From Tissierellales bacterium (lineage in GTDB: Bacteria > Bacillota > Clostridia > Tissierellales > Tissierellaceae), in contig JASLAT010000003.1 in NCBI GenBank assembly GCA_030146915.1, positions 1-15,654 of the forward strand: a stretch of DNA of 15,654 nucleotides. Reading direction: 5' to 3'. The notes beneath the pieces were generated by a model that was not told the origin of the DNA, searched no databases, and saw nothing but the letters and a program-made list of their open reading frames with translations. This document shows positions 1 through 7,594 of the stretch, piece by piece. The number at the start of each line of letters is the position of its first letter. The first letter of the stretch is position 1. The translations under genes and the position numbers were made by a program.

Positions 1-730
1 CTCCCTTATTATTTTCATCTAATAAATTATCTTCAACTTTTTTTAGTGTTGTTTCTAAATCTTCCAAACTTGTTTTTTCTGGTAATTTTCCAGAGTAGTT
101 AATACCTTCTAGATTAAATTGTAAAATTATTTTATTTACAACATCAATTGGTGTTTCTACTACATCTAAATCTATAGAGTTATCTTTCTCATCTATATTA
201 ATCTGATCGCTATCTATTTCTAAATCCTTATCATCTTTGTTAGATTCATCCTTATCTGTTTCTGAATCCTCATCATCTTTGTTAGATTCATCCTTATGTA
301 TTTCTGAATCCTTATCATCTTTATTAGATTCATCCTTATGTATTTCTGAATCCTTATCATCTTTATTAGATTCATCCTTATCTATTTCTGAATCCTCATC
401 ATCTTTATTAGATTCATCCTTATCTATTTCTGAATCCTTATCATCTTTATTAGATTCATCCTTATGTATTTCTAAATCCTTATTATCTTTATTAGATTCA
501 TCCTTATCTATTTCTGAATCCTTATCATTGCCTGAAATATATTTTGATTCTGAATTTATTTTTTTAATCTTATCTAGTTCATATGTATTCCTATTCTCAT
601 TCTTATCTACTTCTCTTTTAACACTCATCTCTTGAGCACTTACAATCGTTGTATAATAAGGAGCTGACATTTGAGTGTTCAATACACCTATACAAACTGC
701 TAAACTTATAAATTTACCCTTATTCTTCAT
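1..730 (-). CDS. Secreted repeat-rich protein under a cobalamin riboswitch (partial, cut by left edge)
   Basis: The frame opens at ATG 730-728, behind a strong GGAGGGAG ribosome site at 737-744, and stays open to base 1, so only the first 243 residues are seen. Residues 1-32 look like a signal peptide (K-rich start, hydrophobic core, likely cleavage after VSA at residue 32). Residues about 69-175 are a charged linker of 14-residue repeats of the type NKDDKDSEIDKDES. After it comes a non-repetitive, probably helical stretch (residues about 190-243, including PIDVVNKIILQF and SLEDLETTLKKVEDNLL). I do not recognise this last part. The riboswitch directly upstream and the B12 uptake operon just before it suggest a surface protein for corrinoid capture or for a B12-dependent need; that is inference. 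The charged linker recalls the stalk of the DUF4430 protein at 4526-5512. Confidence 0.85.
   Translation of the reverse strand, partial: MKNKGKFISLAVCIGVLNTQMSAPYYTTIVSAQEMSVKREVDKNENRNTYELDKIKKINSESKYISGNDKDSEIDKDESNKDNKDLEIHKDESNKDDKDSEIDKDESNKDDEDSEIDKDESNKDDKDSEIHKDESNKDDKDSEIHKDESNKDDEDSETDKDESNKDDKDLEIDSDQINIDEKDNSIDLDVVETPIDVVNKIILQFNLEGINYSGKLPEKTSLEDLETTLKKVEDNLLDENNKG
242..535 (-). repeat. Seven tandem 42-bp repeats encoding a charged 14-residue unit
   Basis: The phrase agattcatcc (plus strand) starts at 242, 284, 326, 368, 410, 452 and 494, exactly 42 bases apart. A decayed eighth copy lies at about 212-241. Because 42 is a multiple of three, the array stays in frame and encodes NKDDKDSEI(D/H)KDES units. 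Variation between units is limited to a few bases (D/H, K/E, S/L swaps), which indicates recent expansion. The units probably form an extended charged spacer in the secreted protein. Confidence 0.95.
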
Positions 731-744
731 TAATATCTCCCTCC

Positions 745-896
745 AATTTATATTATTAATTTTGTGAAGCAATAAGGATAAATTATAAATAACCTATCAG
801 TGCTGGTAATAGATTCTAATAATGTATCTGACTTATCCAAATTGGCTTCACAGTGACCGACTCGTAAGGATTTTAACCTTTTCCATTTTATTATTT
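745..896 (-). ncRNA. Compact cobalamin riboswitch, probably controlling translation
   Basis: Read on the minus strand, the conserved core is present: AAAATCC (871-877), CGGTCACTGTGA (about 849-860) and AAGTCAGATAC (824-834), the counterpart of the B12 box. A short A/T-rich closing helix can form between about 816-821 and 889-894. The large peripheral arm of classic forms is absent: only about 13 bases separate the loop 5 sequence from the B12 box, which recalls the compact class II type. Downstream, 745-784 folds into a hairpin whose loop holds GCTTCACA (763-770). This is an exact 8-base complement of TGTGAAGC (845-852) in loop 5, the expected L5-L13 kissing pair. The hairpin foot touches the GGAGGGAG ribosome site, so ligand binding should hide it. 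The element starts about 14 bases after the ECF gene's stop, with no terminator between. Confidence 0.85.
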
Positions 897-909
897 AATT
901 TTAACTAGA

Positions 910-3663
910 CTATTTTTCAACTAGACCATACTTAACCTTTATTCTATCAAGCTTCTCAAGCATTGGTTCCCCAATCATTAATATAAAAAAAACTGTTGAA
1001 CCTGAATGTATAAGATCCATAGGTACTCCTGTAACATATGATGTTAAAATCATTGATTTTGTAATCTTAGATTGAAACATAAGTACCGATGCCGGATTCA
1101 TTATTCCTCCATATATAAAAAATACACTTAGCCCACCAAAGATAGCCAAAGATACCTTATCTCTTCTCAGAAAACCTTTTCTAAATAAAATTCCTGCTAA
1201 AAAACCTATTACACCCATAGCAAACATCTGCCATGGAGTCCATGGTCCTTGACTCACCAATATATTTGATAAAAACATTGTAAGAGCCCCTACTAAAAAG
1301 CCACTTTCTGCGCCAAAAGCTACAGCAGATATTATTACTATTGCTGCAATAGGTTTAAATTGTGGAATCATAAAAAATGCAGCTCTACCTGCAACACCTA
1401 ATGCACATAAAACAGAGATTATAACTAACTCTCTAGCTTGAGGTTCTCTATTCTCAAAAACTAAAATAAATGGTAACATCACTTGAATAATTATTAATAA
1501 AGATATAAAATAATATTTTCTATCTCCTAAATAAAACACACCAAAATATATAGTAAAAGGTATGGATAGTAATATTAAAAAACTTGACACTATAGTTCTT
1601 TTTGAAAGTTTTCTTTCTTCTTTTGGAACTTGAATTAAACTTTCTGGTGGTTTTTTACCAAATTTAAATGTAGATAGAACAAATGTTGTTAGAGATGATA
1701 AAAAAGCTAATAATATACTAACATATTTCCATTGTTCAATTATATCTTTACTTAACCCTGAATAATCACTTTTATAACCTGACCATATATGTTTAGATAA
1801 TATTGGATAACCCTTAATGAATATTATTATTGTTGTTATAAGTGAAATTATAGAAATTATATTTCTAAATTTATGCTTTTTTTTTATACCTGATTTCCTA
1901 TTAAATGTTTTTTCCAAAATTTCTTTATCTATGTTTATATCTGGTTCATTCGGTACTTTCCCACCTATTTTATATATAACATCTTCTGCTGTAATAGCCG
2001 ATCTAAACTTATGTCTTGACATTCTATTTGCTGAAGTTGTATAAAAACTATTACCTGAGAAAAACTCTTCAACATTTCCTTCAGAAGTAATATTTCCATC
2101 AAAAAAAAGTGCACATCTATCTGAATACTTCGCTGAAAACTCAATATCATGACTTATCATAAGTATAGTTTTATCCTGTTGCTTAAGTACCCTTAAAATT
2201 GCTGCAAATTCTTGCTTAAACTCTGCATCTAAACCTTTAGTTGGCTCATCTAATAACAAAATTTTGGGCTCTAATAGTAAAACCTTAGCTAAAGCAGCTC
2301 TTTGTTGTTCTCCACCTGATAAATCATATGGGTGCTGCTCTAATAGCTCATCTAATTTGCATAAATATGATACTTTATTTATTTTAAACTTTTTCTCTTC
2401 TTCACTAATAGAACTATGTGCTAACACCTCATATAAGTCATCGACTACTTTACTTTTTACAAAAAGATTTTGAGGATTTTGTGGTAAAACTCCTAGAAGA
2501 CTCCTATATCTTTTCGATAATTCTATCTCTTTCAACTCTTTACCATAAATATAAACTTTTCCTCTATAAGGCCTATTTAATCCTGATATTAATGAGATAG
2601 TTGTCGTTTTTCCTGTACCATTACCACCTAATATAGAATAAATTTCTCCTTTTTTCACCCTTAAACTAACACCTTTTACAACATCTGGCAAATCTTTTTC
2701 ATATTTAAACCAAACATCCTCAAGCTCTATAGCCACTGTATCTTCATTTATCTTATTATTAAATAAAATACTTTTTGCCTTATCTTTTAGACTACAGTTT
2801 ATTATTTTGCTATTACTTTTTATTTCTTTAAGATTAGAAAATTTTTTATCAAGCCACTCTCGACCTTCTCTTACAGTAATGGGCATATCTAACTCATTCT
2901 CTATACTAGCTGCTATTCTCATTGGAACCGGCATAGCAAGAAACATGTTATGTCCTAAATTTTTTATTTTTTTCCCAACCTCTCTAGGAGTATCGTTAGC
3001 TAGTATTTTGCCCATAGACATAAAGACTGCCCGATCAGCTAAAGGTAATGCCTCTTCTAGCCTATGTTCAGTTAAAATTATGGTAGTTCCTAACTCTCTA
3101 TTTATTTTAGCTAGTGTTGCTAAAAAATCTGATGCTGCTATTGGATCTAATTGACTAGTAGGCTCATCTAATATTAGTACCGATGGTTGCATCGCCATTA
3201 TTCCAGCTAGATTTAAAAGTTGCTTCTGACCACCTGAAAGCTCTGTAACATCTTTGTAAAACCAATTTTGTATTCCGAAAAAAGATGCCATTTCAGAAAC
3301 TCTTAACCTTATTGTTGGTGTATCATAACCCAGACTTTCCAGTCCAAAAGCTAATTCATGCCAAACTTTATCAGTTACTATTTGATTATCTGGATTTTGC
3401 ATAACATATCCTATTTTAGCTGTTTCTTCTCTTTCATCCAATTTAGATAAATCTATACTCTCAAATGATATGTTGCCCTTTTTAATGCCATGAGGCGAAA
3501 GAACAGGTTTAAGTTGTCTTAATAATGTCGTCTTACCACATCCTGATGGACCTAATATTACTATAAATTCTCCTTTTTTTATATCTAGATTTATATCATT
3601 CAAAATGATTCTTTCCTGCTCTGGATAGGAAAAACTTAAGTTTCTAATTGAGTACGTTTCCAT
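910..3663 (-). CDS. Fused ECF transporter: two EcfA-type ATPases plus an S-component-like membrane domain
   Basis: A 917-residue protein. ATPase 1 (about 4-235) has Walker A GPSGCGKT (38-45), signature LSGGQ (142-146), Walker B VLILDE (162-167) and switch His200. ATPase 2 (about 311-540) has Walker A GGNGTGKT (346-353), LSGGE (448-452), Walker B LLLDE (469-473) and His505, so both sites look intact. A linker (540-600) leads to about four hydrophobic segments (601-738), then a six-helix block (745-905; ARELVIISVLCALGVAGRAA, GPWTPWQM) resembling the substrate-binding S components of energy-coupling-factor importers. ECF systems usually encode these three parts separately. The start at 3663 is chosen for its GGAGGAAAGACA ribosome site; a frame from 3726 would add 21 residues without one. 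It overlaps ecfT by 28 bases. The riboswitch makes cobalamin or another corrinoid the likely substrate (inference). Confidence 0.9.
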   Translation of the reverse strand: METYSIRNLSFSYPEQERIILNDINLDIKKGEFIVILGPSGCGKTTLLRQLKPVLSPHGIKKGNISFESIDLSKLDEREETAKIGYVMQNPDNQIVTDKVWHELAFGLESLGYDTPTIRLRVSEMASFFGIQNWFYKDVTELSGGQKQLLNLAGIMAMQPSVLILDEPTSQLDPIAASDFLATLAKINRELGTTIILTEHRLEEALPLADRAVFMSMGKILANDTPREVGKKIKNLGHNMFLAMPVPMRIAASIENELDMPITVREGREWLDKKFSNLKEIKSNSKIINCSLKDKAKSILFNNKINEDTVAIELEDVWFKYEKDLPDVVKGVSLRVKKGEIYSILGGNGTGKTTTISLISGLNRPYRGKVYIYGKELKEIELSKRYRSLLGVLPQNPQNLFVKSKVVDDLYEVLAHSSISEEEKKFKINKVSYLCKLDELLEQHPYDLSGGEQQRAALAKVLLLEPKILLLDEPTKGLDAEFKQEFAAILRVLKQQDKTILMISHDIEFSAKYSDRCALFFDGNITSEGNVEEFFSGNSFYTTSANRMSRHKFRSAITAEDVIYKIGGKVPNEPDINIDKEILEKTFNRKSGIKKKHKFRNIISIISLITTIIIFIKGYPILSKHIWSGYKSDYSGLSKDIIEQWKYVSILLAFLSSLTTFVLSTFKFGKKPPESLIQVPKEERKLSKRTIVSSFLILLSIPFTIYFGVFYLGDRKYYFISLLIIIQVMLPFILVFENREPQARELVIISVLCALGVAGRAAFFMIPQFKPIAAIVIISAVAFGAESGFLVGALTMFLSNILVSQGPWTPWQMFAMGVIGFLAGILFRKGFLRRDKVSLAIFGGLSVFFIYGGIMNPASVLMFQSKITKSMILTSYVTGVPMDLIHSGSTVFFILMIGEPMLEKLDRIKVKYGLVEK

Positions 3664-4523
3664 TGTCTTTCCTCCTCTATATTTAATATTATAGGTAGAA
3701 ATACAAGAGTTAAATAGCTTAAACATAAACTAATGAAGTAATAATCTAAAGATTTACCTTTCATACTAGGAAAATATCTCCATTTTAGTCCTCCTAGAAT
3801 CCATCCTAAAACAATATAACTTCCTAGTATTAATATACTACTCAGAGCTTTTAAATCTCTCTTATCAAACCTATATATAGAAAAAGCTGATCTACCTGGT
3901 AAGCCATATCCTCTACTTTTCATACTATCAGCTGTTTCTATTGAATTTTCTAAAGCCCAGCTTACCATTATAGAAAGGATTGTTAATCCTATTTTAGCCC
4001 TTTGTATAATACTTCCTGTCGATACATCTCTACCTAATGTTTTTTGAGTATCAGATACCTGTTTTATTTGGTCTTTAAATTTTGGTATAAATCTTAGAGC
4101 CATTGATAACACCAAAGATAGTCCTGGTATTATTTTTCCAAATAAGTAAACAAATTTATCTGATGTCATAACTTCATTATATGATATGAACCACATTATA
4201 ACTGAAGCTAGCATACTAGCGGAAGCTATTCCATAAGTTATAGATTCTAAAGTTAAAGGATTACCAGAAGGTAAGTAAGTTAAAATCGTAACCCCCTCAT
4301 GATTAAATGCTGGATTTATTAAAGCTGTCATTAACATAGTTGGTAAAATTAAAACTAGGTTAAACTTAAGTCCTTTCATTCCTTTTAAATATACAGAATA
4401 GCTAAAAGCGCCTATTAGAGATATAAATAAATATATAGGATGCATATGAAACATTGTAAATAAAAATACAAAGCTATAATAAGAAAAATTAACTAAAGGA
4501 TGGTAATTAGAAAAAGCATCCAT
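3636..4523 (-). CDS. ecfT: ECF transporter transmembrane component T (EcfT)
   Basis: A 295-residue, strongly hydrophobic protein with about six predicted membrane spans (roughly 15-45, 52-70, 95-115, 130-145, 225-245 and 260-282). The long cytoplasmic stretch between spans ends in ADSMKSRGYG (198-207). This matches the coupling-helix motif of EcfT proteins, usually Ala-Arg-Gly and here Ser-Arg-Gly at 203-205, which docks in the ATPase groove. EcfT transmits ATP hydrolysis from the EcfA pair to toppling of the S component. Its ribosome site GGAGGAGAA overlaps the end of the DUF4430 gene (stop only 2 bases upstream of the start), and its own end overlaps the ATPase fusion by 28 bases, so translation is probably coupled. 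With A, A' and S fused in the next gene, this is the only separate transporter subunit. Confidence 0.9.
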   Translation of the reverse strand: MDAFSNYHPLVNFSYYSFVFLFTMFHMHPIYLFISLIGAFSYSVYLKGMKGLKFNLVLILPTMLMTALINPAFNHEGVTILTYLPSGNPLTLESITYGIASASMLASVIMWFISYNEVMTSDKFVYLFGKIIPGLSLVLSMALRFIPKFKDQIKQVSDTQKTLGRDVSTGSIIQRAKIGLTILSIMVSWALENSIETADSMKSRGYGLPGRSAFSIYRFDKRDLKALSSILILGSYIVLGWILGGLKWRYFPSMKGKSLDYYFISLCLSYLTLVFLPIILNIEEERQWKRTQLET

Positions 4524-4525
4524 GT

Positions 4526-5512
4526 TTATTCTCCTCCTATTGCTGCATATCCACCTACATCAACACCTAAATTACACGTATATACCCACTCAACAACATC
4601 GCCATCTTTCAGTTGATATCTTGATGCTCCATAATTTGGAAACCAATCATTAACCTTATACATCCAACCAGATAGTTCACCACAATCAAACTCGTAAAGG
4701 TTATTAATGCCTTCAATATATACTGAGTTATACATTGGAGTATTTGAAAATTCCATATGAATTTTATTTTTTTTCATCTCTCTTAATAAAAGGTTAAATA
4801 CACTCTCTCCCTCATAAAAAGTCACTTCTCTTCTTGCATAAATCACTCCATCTTTTGGAACTAATTCTACCTTTTCAGGATTTAACCAGTCTAAATTATC
4901 AAGTATAGTGTCACATCTCACTGATAATATAGCCTTTCTAGGTATATCTGTTATTTTAGAGTTTTGTGGTTCTACTGGTATAGGTTTTCCCTCTGGTACA
5001 GGATCAGTTAAATATTTATCCTTACCTGTTTTTTCATCTATATTCATTCCTTTAGATATAGCATAGTCCTTAGAACCTTTTTCTACACTTTGCCCGTCAG
5101 AAATCTCTTTAGCTAATTCTAACTTTTCTGCAGCTGACAATCCGCCTTCAATTCCACCTGGTCTCTTTTCTAATTTTTTATTATGCTTTTCACTTTTAAT
5201 AACCTTACTATCTTTATTTTTAGACTCAGGAATATCTTTTTTTCCTTTAAGTTCATCTTTAATCTCTAGCTTATCTTTTAATTCATCCTCGGCATCGATA
5301 TTTTTATCTATTTCTTCATCTTGTATATCTAAAACTTCTTCATCTTTAAAACTATTATCTTCTTCTCTAACAATTTCTTTATCACTTTTTACTTCCCAAC
5401 CTTGAAGTCCTGGTGCACCTCCTCCATACCAATATGCAAATACTAAAAGTGCCATTATCATAATTATTGCTATAATTCTATTTCTTTTTTTATCAGATTT
5501 GTTAAAACTCAT
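4526..5512 (-). CDS. Membrane-anchored protein with a DUF4430 / transcobalamin-C-terminal-like domain
   Basis: A 328-residue protein. Residues 1-10 are basic and 11-29 form one membrane anchor, with no clear cleavage site or lipobox, so the rest should sit outside the membrane. Residues 44-118 are a Lys/Asp/Glu-rich stalk and 119-195 a linker. Residues about 195-313 carry the DUF4430 pattern: FYEGESVFNLL (232-242), YIEGINNLYEF (265-275), GELSGWMYKVND (278-289), then YQLKDGDVVEWVYT (299-312). InterPro relates this family to the C-terminal beta domain of transcobalamin and intrinsic factor, which closes over cobalamin. Three cysteines (200, 277, 313) could allow a disulfide. Start ATG at 5512 follows GAGGGAGAA; the gap to the upstream gene is 15 bases. 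Its likely role is a surface B12-binding half acting with the barrel protein; function is inferred from the fold family and the operon. Confidence 0.85.
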   Translation of the reverse strand: MSFNKSDKKRNRIIAIIMIMALLVFAYWYGGGAPGLQGWEVKSDKEIVREEDNSFKDEEVLDIQDEEIDKNIDAEDELKDKLEIKDELKGKKDIPESKNKDSKVIKSEKHNKKLEKRPGGIEGGLSAAEKLELAKEISDGQSVEKGSKDYAISKGMNIDEKTGKDKYLTDPVPEGKPIPVEPQNSKITDIPRKAILSVRCDTILDNLDWLNPEKVELVPKDGVIYARREVTFYEGESVFNLLLREMKKNKIHMEFSNTPMYNSVYIEGINNLYEFDCGELSGWMYKVNDWFPNYGASRYQLKDGDVVEWVYTCNLGVDVGGYAAIGGE

Positions 5513-5527
5513 ATAACTTCTCCCTCA

Positions 5528-7177
5528 TTATAGTAAGTTAGCCTTACCTAACATATTAAATATTATTTGTGCTACCTCAGCTCTTGTTACTAACTCTTTA
5601 GGTTTAATCTTGATTGATTTTTGATCTAAAATATCTTCAAAATATAAAAATGCTAACCCCTCTCTTGACCAATCTTTAGTTGTTACATAATCTTCAAATT
5701 GAGCTAAAATATCCCTTTTCATATTTTCATTAAACTCTTTTCCTAATCCAGTAAGTTTAGCTGCTCTCATTAGCATAACCGCTGCTTCTTCCCTAGTAAT
5801 ATTTCCATTAGGATTAAATTTACCATTACCAGTGCCATTAACTATATTATAACTATTAGCTATAGCTATATAATCTTCATACCAACTACCTGGCTTAACA
5901 TCACTAAATTTACTCTCTCCTCTAAAATCCAGGCCTAAGCTTCTAACTATAATAGTAGCAAACTCCGCCCTTGTCATGGTTTCCTCCGGATTAAATAGCT
6001 TCTCAGTCTTTCCATTTAAAATATCTCTAGCAGCTAAAGCCTCTATTGCTGTTTGATTTTTATGAGCATTGACCCCCGTAATATCTTCAAAAGTAATACC
6101 GTGTTTAATAATGGGTTTAAAATTTATATTACTATCTTTATTTTCTAGACCTTTATCAGTAGTATATTCAGCTTCTGAAATAGTTATAGCGTCATCCATT
6201 CTATATAAACTTGATTGACCATCTTTAGCTCTTTGTGCAGACACTAATCCATAAAAAGCTTGTTCAGAAGCCATCTGATTTGATCCTTGTCCATCTTTTG
6301 TATGTAAAAAACCTTTACCAGGAACATAAAAATCCATAACATTATCTAATAATGTTCTTCCATTTTTTACAAATCTTTTATCAGTTAGAGGAATTCCTAA
6401 TTCTCCTAATGCTACCATAACTTGAACTGCACTTTCTGAATTTTCTGATCCCCAACTTCTAAATCCAGCATTATCTAATTGTTGCTTAGACATAGCATTC
6501 AATGCTTCTTCTATAGCTTTTTTAACCTCAGGTATATCTTGATACTTGGCAAGAGCTTGTAGTGCCATTCCTGTTATATCTGGATCTGAGGGTCTAGTTT
6601 TATCCCCTGGAAATAAAGTCCATCCACCATCATCTAATTGCCTGTCTAAAATCATCTCAATATACATATTCCTAGTAGCCTGCGTTTTTGCCTCAGAGTT
6701 TTTAGGCATATCATAATTTCCTGAATCTAATGCTAATAAAGCCCATATAGGCCCATTTAAACCTTGAAATATAGTTCCTTCGAAGTCTCCTAAAGCCTTT
6801 GTTAAATCATATCCTCCCACATTAGTTGCATCTTTACCTATAGCTGTTAGTGCAACTATTAATCTTGAATACTCGGTATGCTTTTTATCGTGAAGTTTTC
6901 CATCTAGCGATTTTACATAATCCTCTACTGTCTTATAATATTTCTGATAGTAATCTTCTGGAACTGCGTAGTTTGACCTCGCTAAACCTAATACTGCCCA
7001 CTCCCCTCCAATCGATCCTACCTGTGGGTTTTTTACTGTTTCATGCATAAACTTCGCTGTATCTTTAATAGCTAAATCTAAATCATAAGAGCTATTTGCG
7101 AAAACATTTACAGTATTACTAATAAGTATAACTACTAATAAAACTACAGTTATTAATTTTTTAAATGTTTTTTTCAT
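5528..7177 (-). CDS. S-layer-anchored alpha/alpha-barrel (prenyltransferase/transcobalamin-N-like) surface protein
   Basis: A 549-residue protein with a signal peptide (MKKTFKKL, hydrophobic core, likely cleavage after VFA at 27). Residues about 30-325 show helical repeats of the squalene-cyclase/prenyltransferase superfamily, such as GGEWAVLGLARSN (57-69), NGPIWALLALDSG (141-153), LDDGGWTLFPGD (181-192) and ITGMALQALA (201-210). No terpene-cyclase Asp motif of the DxDD or DDxxD kind is evident in this block. The same alpha6/alpha6 fold forms the N-terminal half of intrinsic factor and transcobalamin. Three SLH domains follow at about 362-414, 422-475 and 491-545, with TRAE/TREE signatures at 402, 461 and 531, so it should bind secondary cell-wall polymer. 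It is the first gene of the riboswitch operon; ATG 7177 follows GGAGGGGGAAAAC. A cobalamin-binding role is inference from context. Confidence 0.88.
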   Translation of the reverse strand: MKKTFKKLITVVLLVVILISNTVNVFANSSYDLDLAIKDTAKFMHETVKNPQVGSIGGEWAVLGLARSNYAVPEDYYQKYYKTVEDYVKSLDGKLHDKKHTEYSRLIVALTAIGKDATNVGGYDLTKALGDFEGTIFQGLNGPIWALLALDSGNYDMPKNSEAKTQATRNMYIEMILDRQLDDGGWTLFPGDKTRPSDPDITGMALQALAKYQDIPEVKKAIEEALNAMSKQQLDNAGFRSWGSENSESAVQVMVALGELGIPLTDKRFVKNGRTLLDNVMDFYVPGKGFLHTKDGQGSNQMASEQAFYGLVSAQRAKDGQSSLYRMDDAITISEAEYTTDKGLENKDSNINFKPIIKHGITFEDITGVNAHKNQTAIEALAARDILNGKTEKLFNPEETMTRAEFATIIVRSLGLDFRGESKFSDVKPGSWYEDYIAIANSYNIVNGTGNGKFNPNGNITREEAAVMLMRAAKLTGLGKEFNENMKRDILAQFEDYVTTKDWSREGLAFLYFEDILDQKSIKIKPKELVTRAEVAQIIFNMLGKANLL

Positions 7178-7193
7178 GTTTTCCCCCTCCTAA

Positions 7194-7237
7194 ATTAAAA
7201 TAAAAATGGCCTGTATTTTCCAGAAAATACAGGCCAT
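7194..7237 (-). terminator. Riboswitch-controlled intrinsic terminator
   Basis: A perfect hairpin at 7206-7237 (arm ATGGCCTGTATTTTC, two-base tip) is followed on the minus strand by a T-rich run, TTTTTATTTTA (7195-7205). It lies between the aptamer and the ribosome site of the gene starting at 7177, so when formed it stops transcription before the operon. Confidence 0.93.
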
Positions 7238-7274
7238 AGACTTTTATAATTATTTTACAAAGCTACAGTAACTG

Positions 7275-7305
7275 CTAGTCATTTTAAATCCTGGAAAATA
7301 ACTAG
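7275..7305 (-). promoter_or_regulatory. Switching hairpin carrying the antiterminator strand
   Basis: CTAGTTATTTT and AAAATGACTAG (one G-U pair) form an 11-bp stem with a 9-base loop. Within it, TATTTTCCAG (7291-7300) is an exact 10-base complement of CTGGAAAATA (7214-7223) in the tip and 3' arm of the terminator. The two folds exclude each other. If the aptamer stabilises this local hairpin when cobalamin is bound, the terminator is left free; without ligand the long-range pairing would prevent termination. The mutually exclusive pairings are visible; the ligand direction is inferred from usual B12 control. Confidence 0.75.
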
Positions 7306-7446
7306 ACCAGAATAAAAGGAGTATCCTGACTTAGCATCATTGCTATCTTTTCGCCTTCCCTATTAGTGGCATGTGAAAAGAAGCTCTGCAACACAGTAAC
7401 CGGTTTGTTCAGGATTCTCACCTGATTCCACCCTTTTTATTCCAAA
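7306..7446 (-). ncRNA. Cobalamin riboswitch aptamer
   Basis: The minus strand reads, in order: AAAAGGGTGGAATCAGGTGAGAATCC in two overlapping conserved blocks (AAGGG, then GGTGAGAATCC), CCGGTTACTGTG, a peripheral arm with GGGAAGGCGAAAAGATAGC, and the B12 box GATGCTAAGTCAGGATAC (7321-7338). An 8-bp closing helix pairs 7435-7442 with 7310-7317. Length and order match a full-size class I cobalamin riboswitch, unlike the compact one at 745-896. It governs the capture and uptake operon through the terminator at 7206-7237. Confidence 0.95.
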
Positions 7447-7464
7447 TATTAAACTTTCATTACT

Positions 7465-7493
7465 ATGATATAGTGTATAAATCTTTAAGTCAA
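7465..7493 (-). promoter_or_regulatory. Sigma-A-like promoter of the cobalamin operon
   Basis: TTGACT (7488-7493) and TATCAT (7465-7470) are separated by exactly 17 bases on the minus strand. Transcription would start near 7458, about 15 bases before the riboswitch closing helix. Confidence 0.75.
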
Positions 7494-7594
7494 GAATATC
7501 TAATCTGACTATCAAACATTTCTATCAAAATTTGTTTCTTTCTTAATATTTTAAAAAAATCCAAAAAAGTTTAGATATTAATTAACTCTAGAAG

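Noticed and set aside
242..535. Regular repeats that could suggest a CRISPR array
   Set aside because: The copies are directly adjacent without unique spacers, and the array is coding in the minus frame with a 42-base period.
237..635. Plus-strand open frame rich in Ser and Leu (132 codons)
   Set aside because: It is the antisense shadow of the 42-bp repeat array; repeats with a period divisible by three keep other frames open. There is no ribosome site.
1817..3154. Several plus-strand open frames of 60-115 codons across the ECF gene
   Set aside because: They are antisense to well-supported ATPase and membrane domains and have no recognisable protein features.
910..4523. Cobalt (CbiMNQO-type) transporter
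   Set aside because: The S-like block lacks the N-terminal metal-binding His pattern of CbiM, and the extracellular partners point to a large ligand. Cobalt transport is not fully excluded, since cobalt genes can also have B12 riboswitches.
5528..7177. Terpene cyclase/squalene-hopene cyclase activity
   Set aside because: Only the alpha-barrel repeats match. No catalytic Asp motif is visible, and secretion, SLH anchoring and B12 control argue for a binding role.
7494..7594. Intrinsic terminator after the M56 peptidase gene
   Set aside because: There are T-rich runs, but no stable hairpin precedes them.
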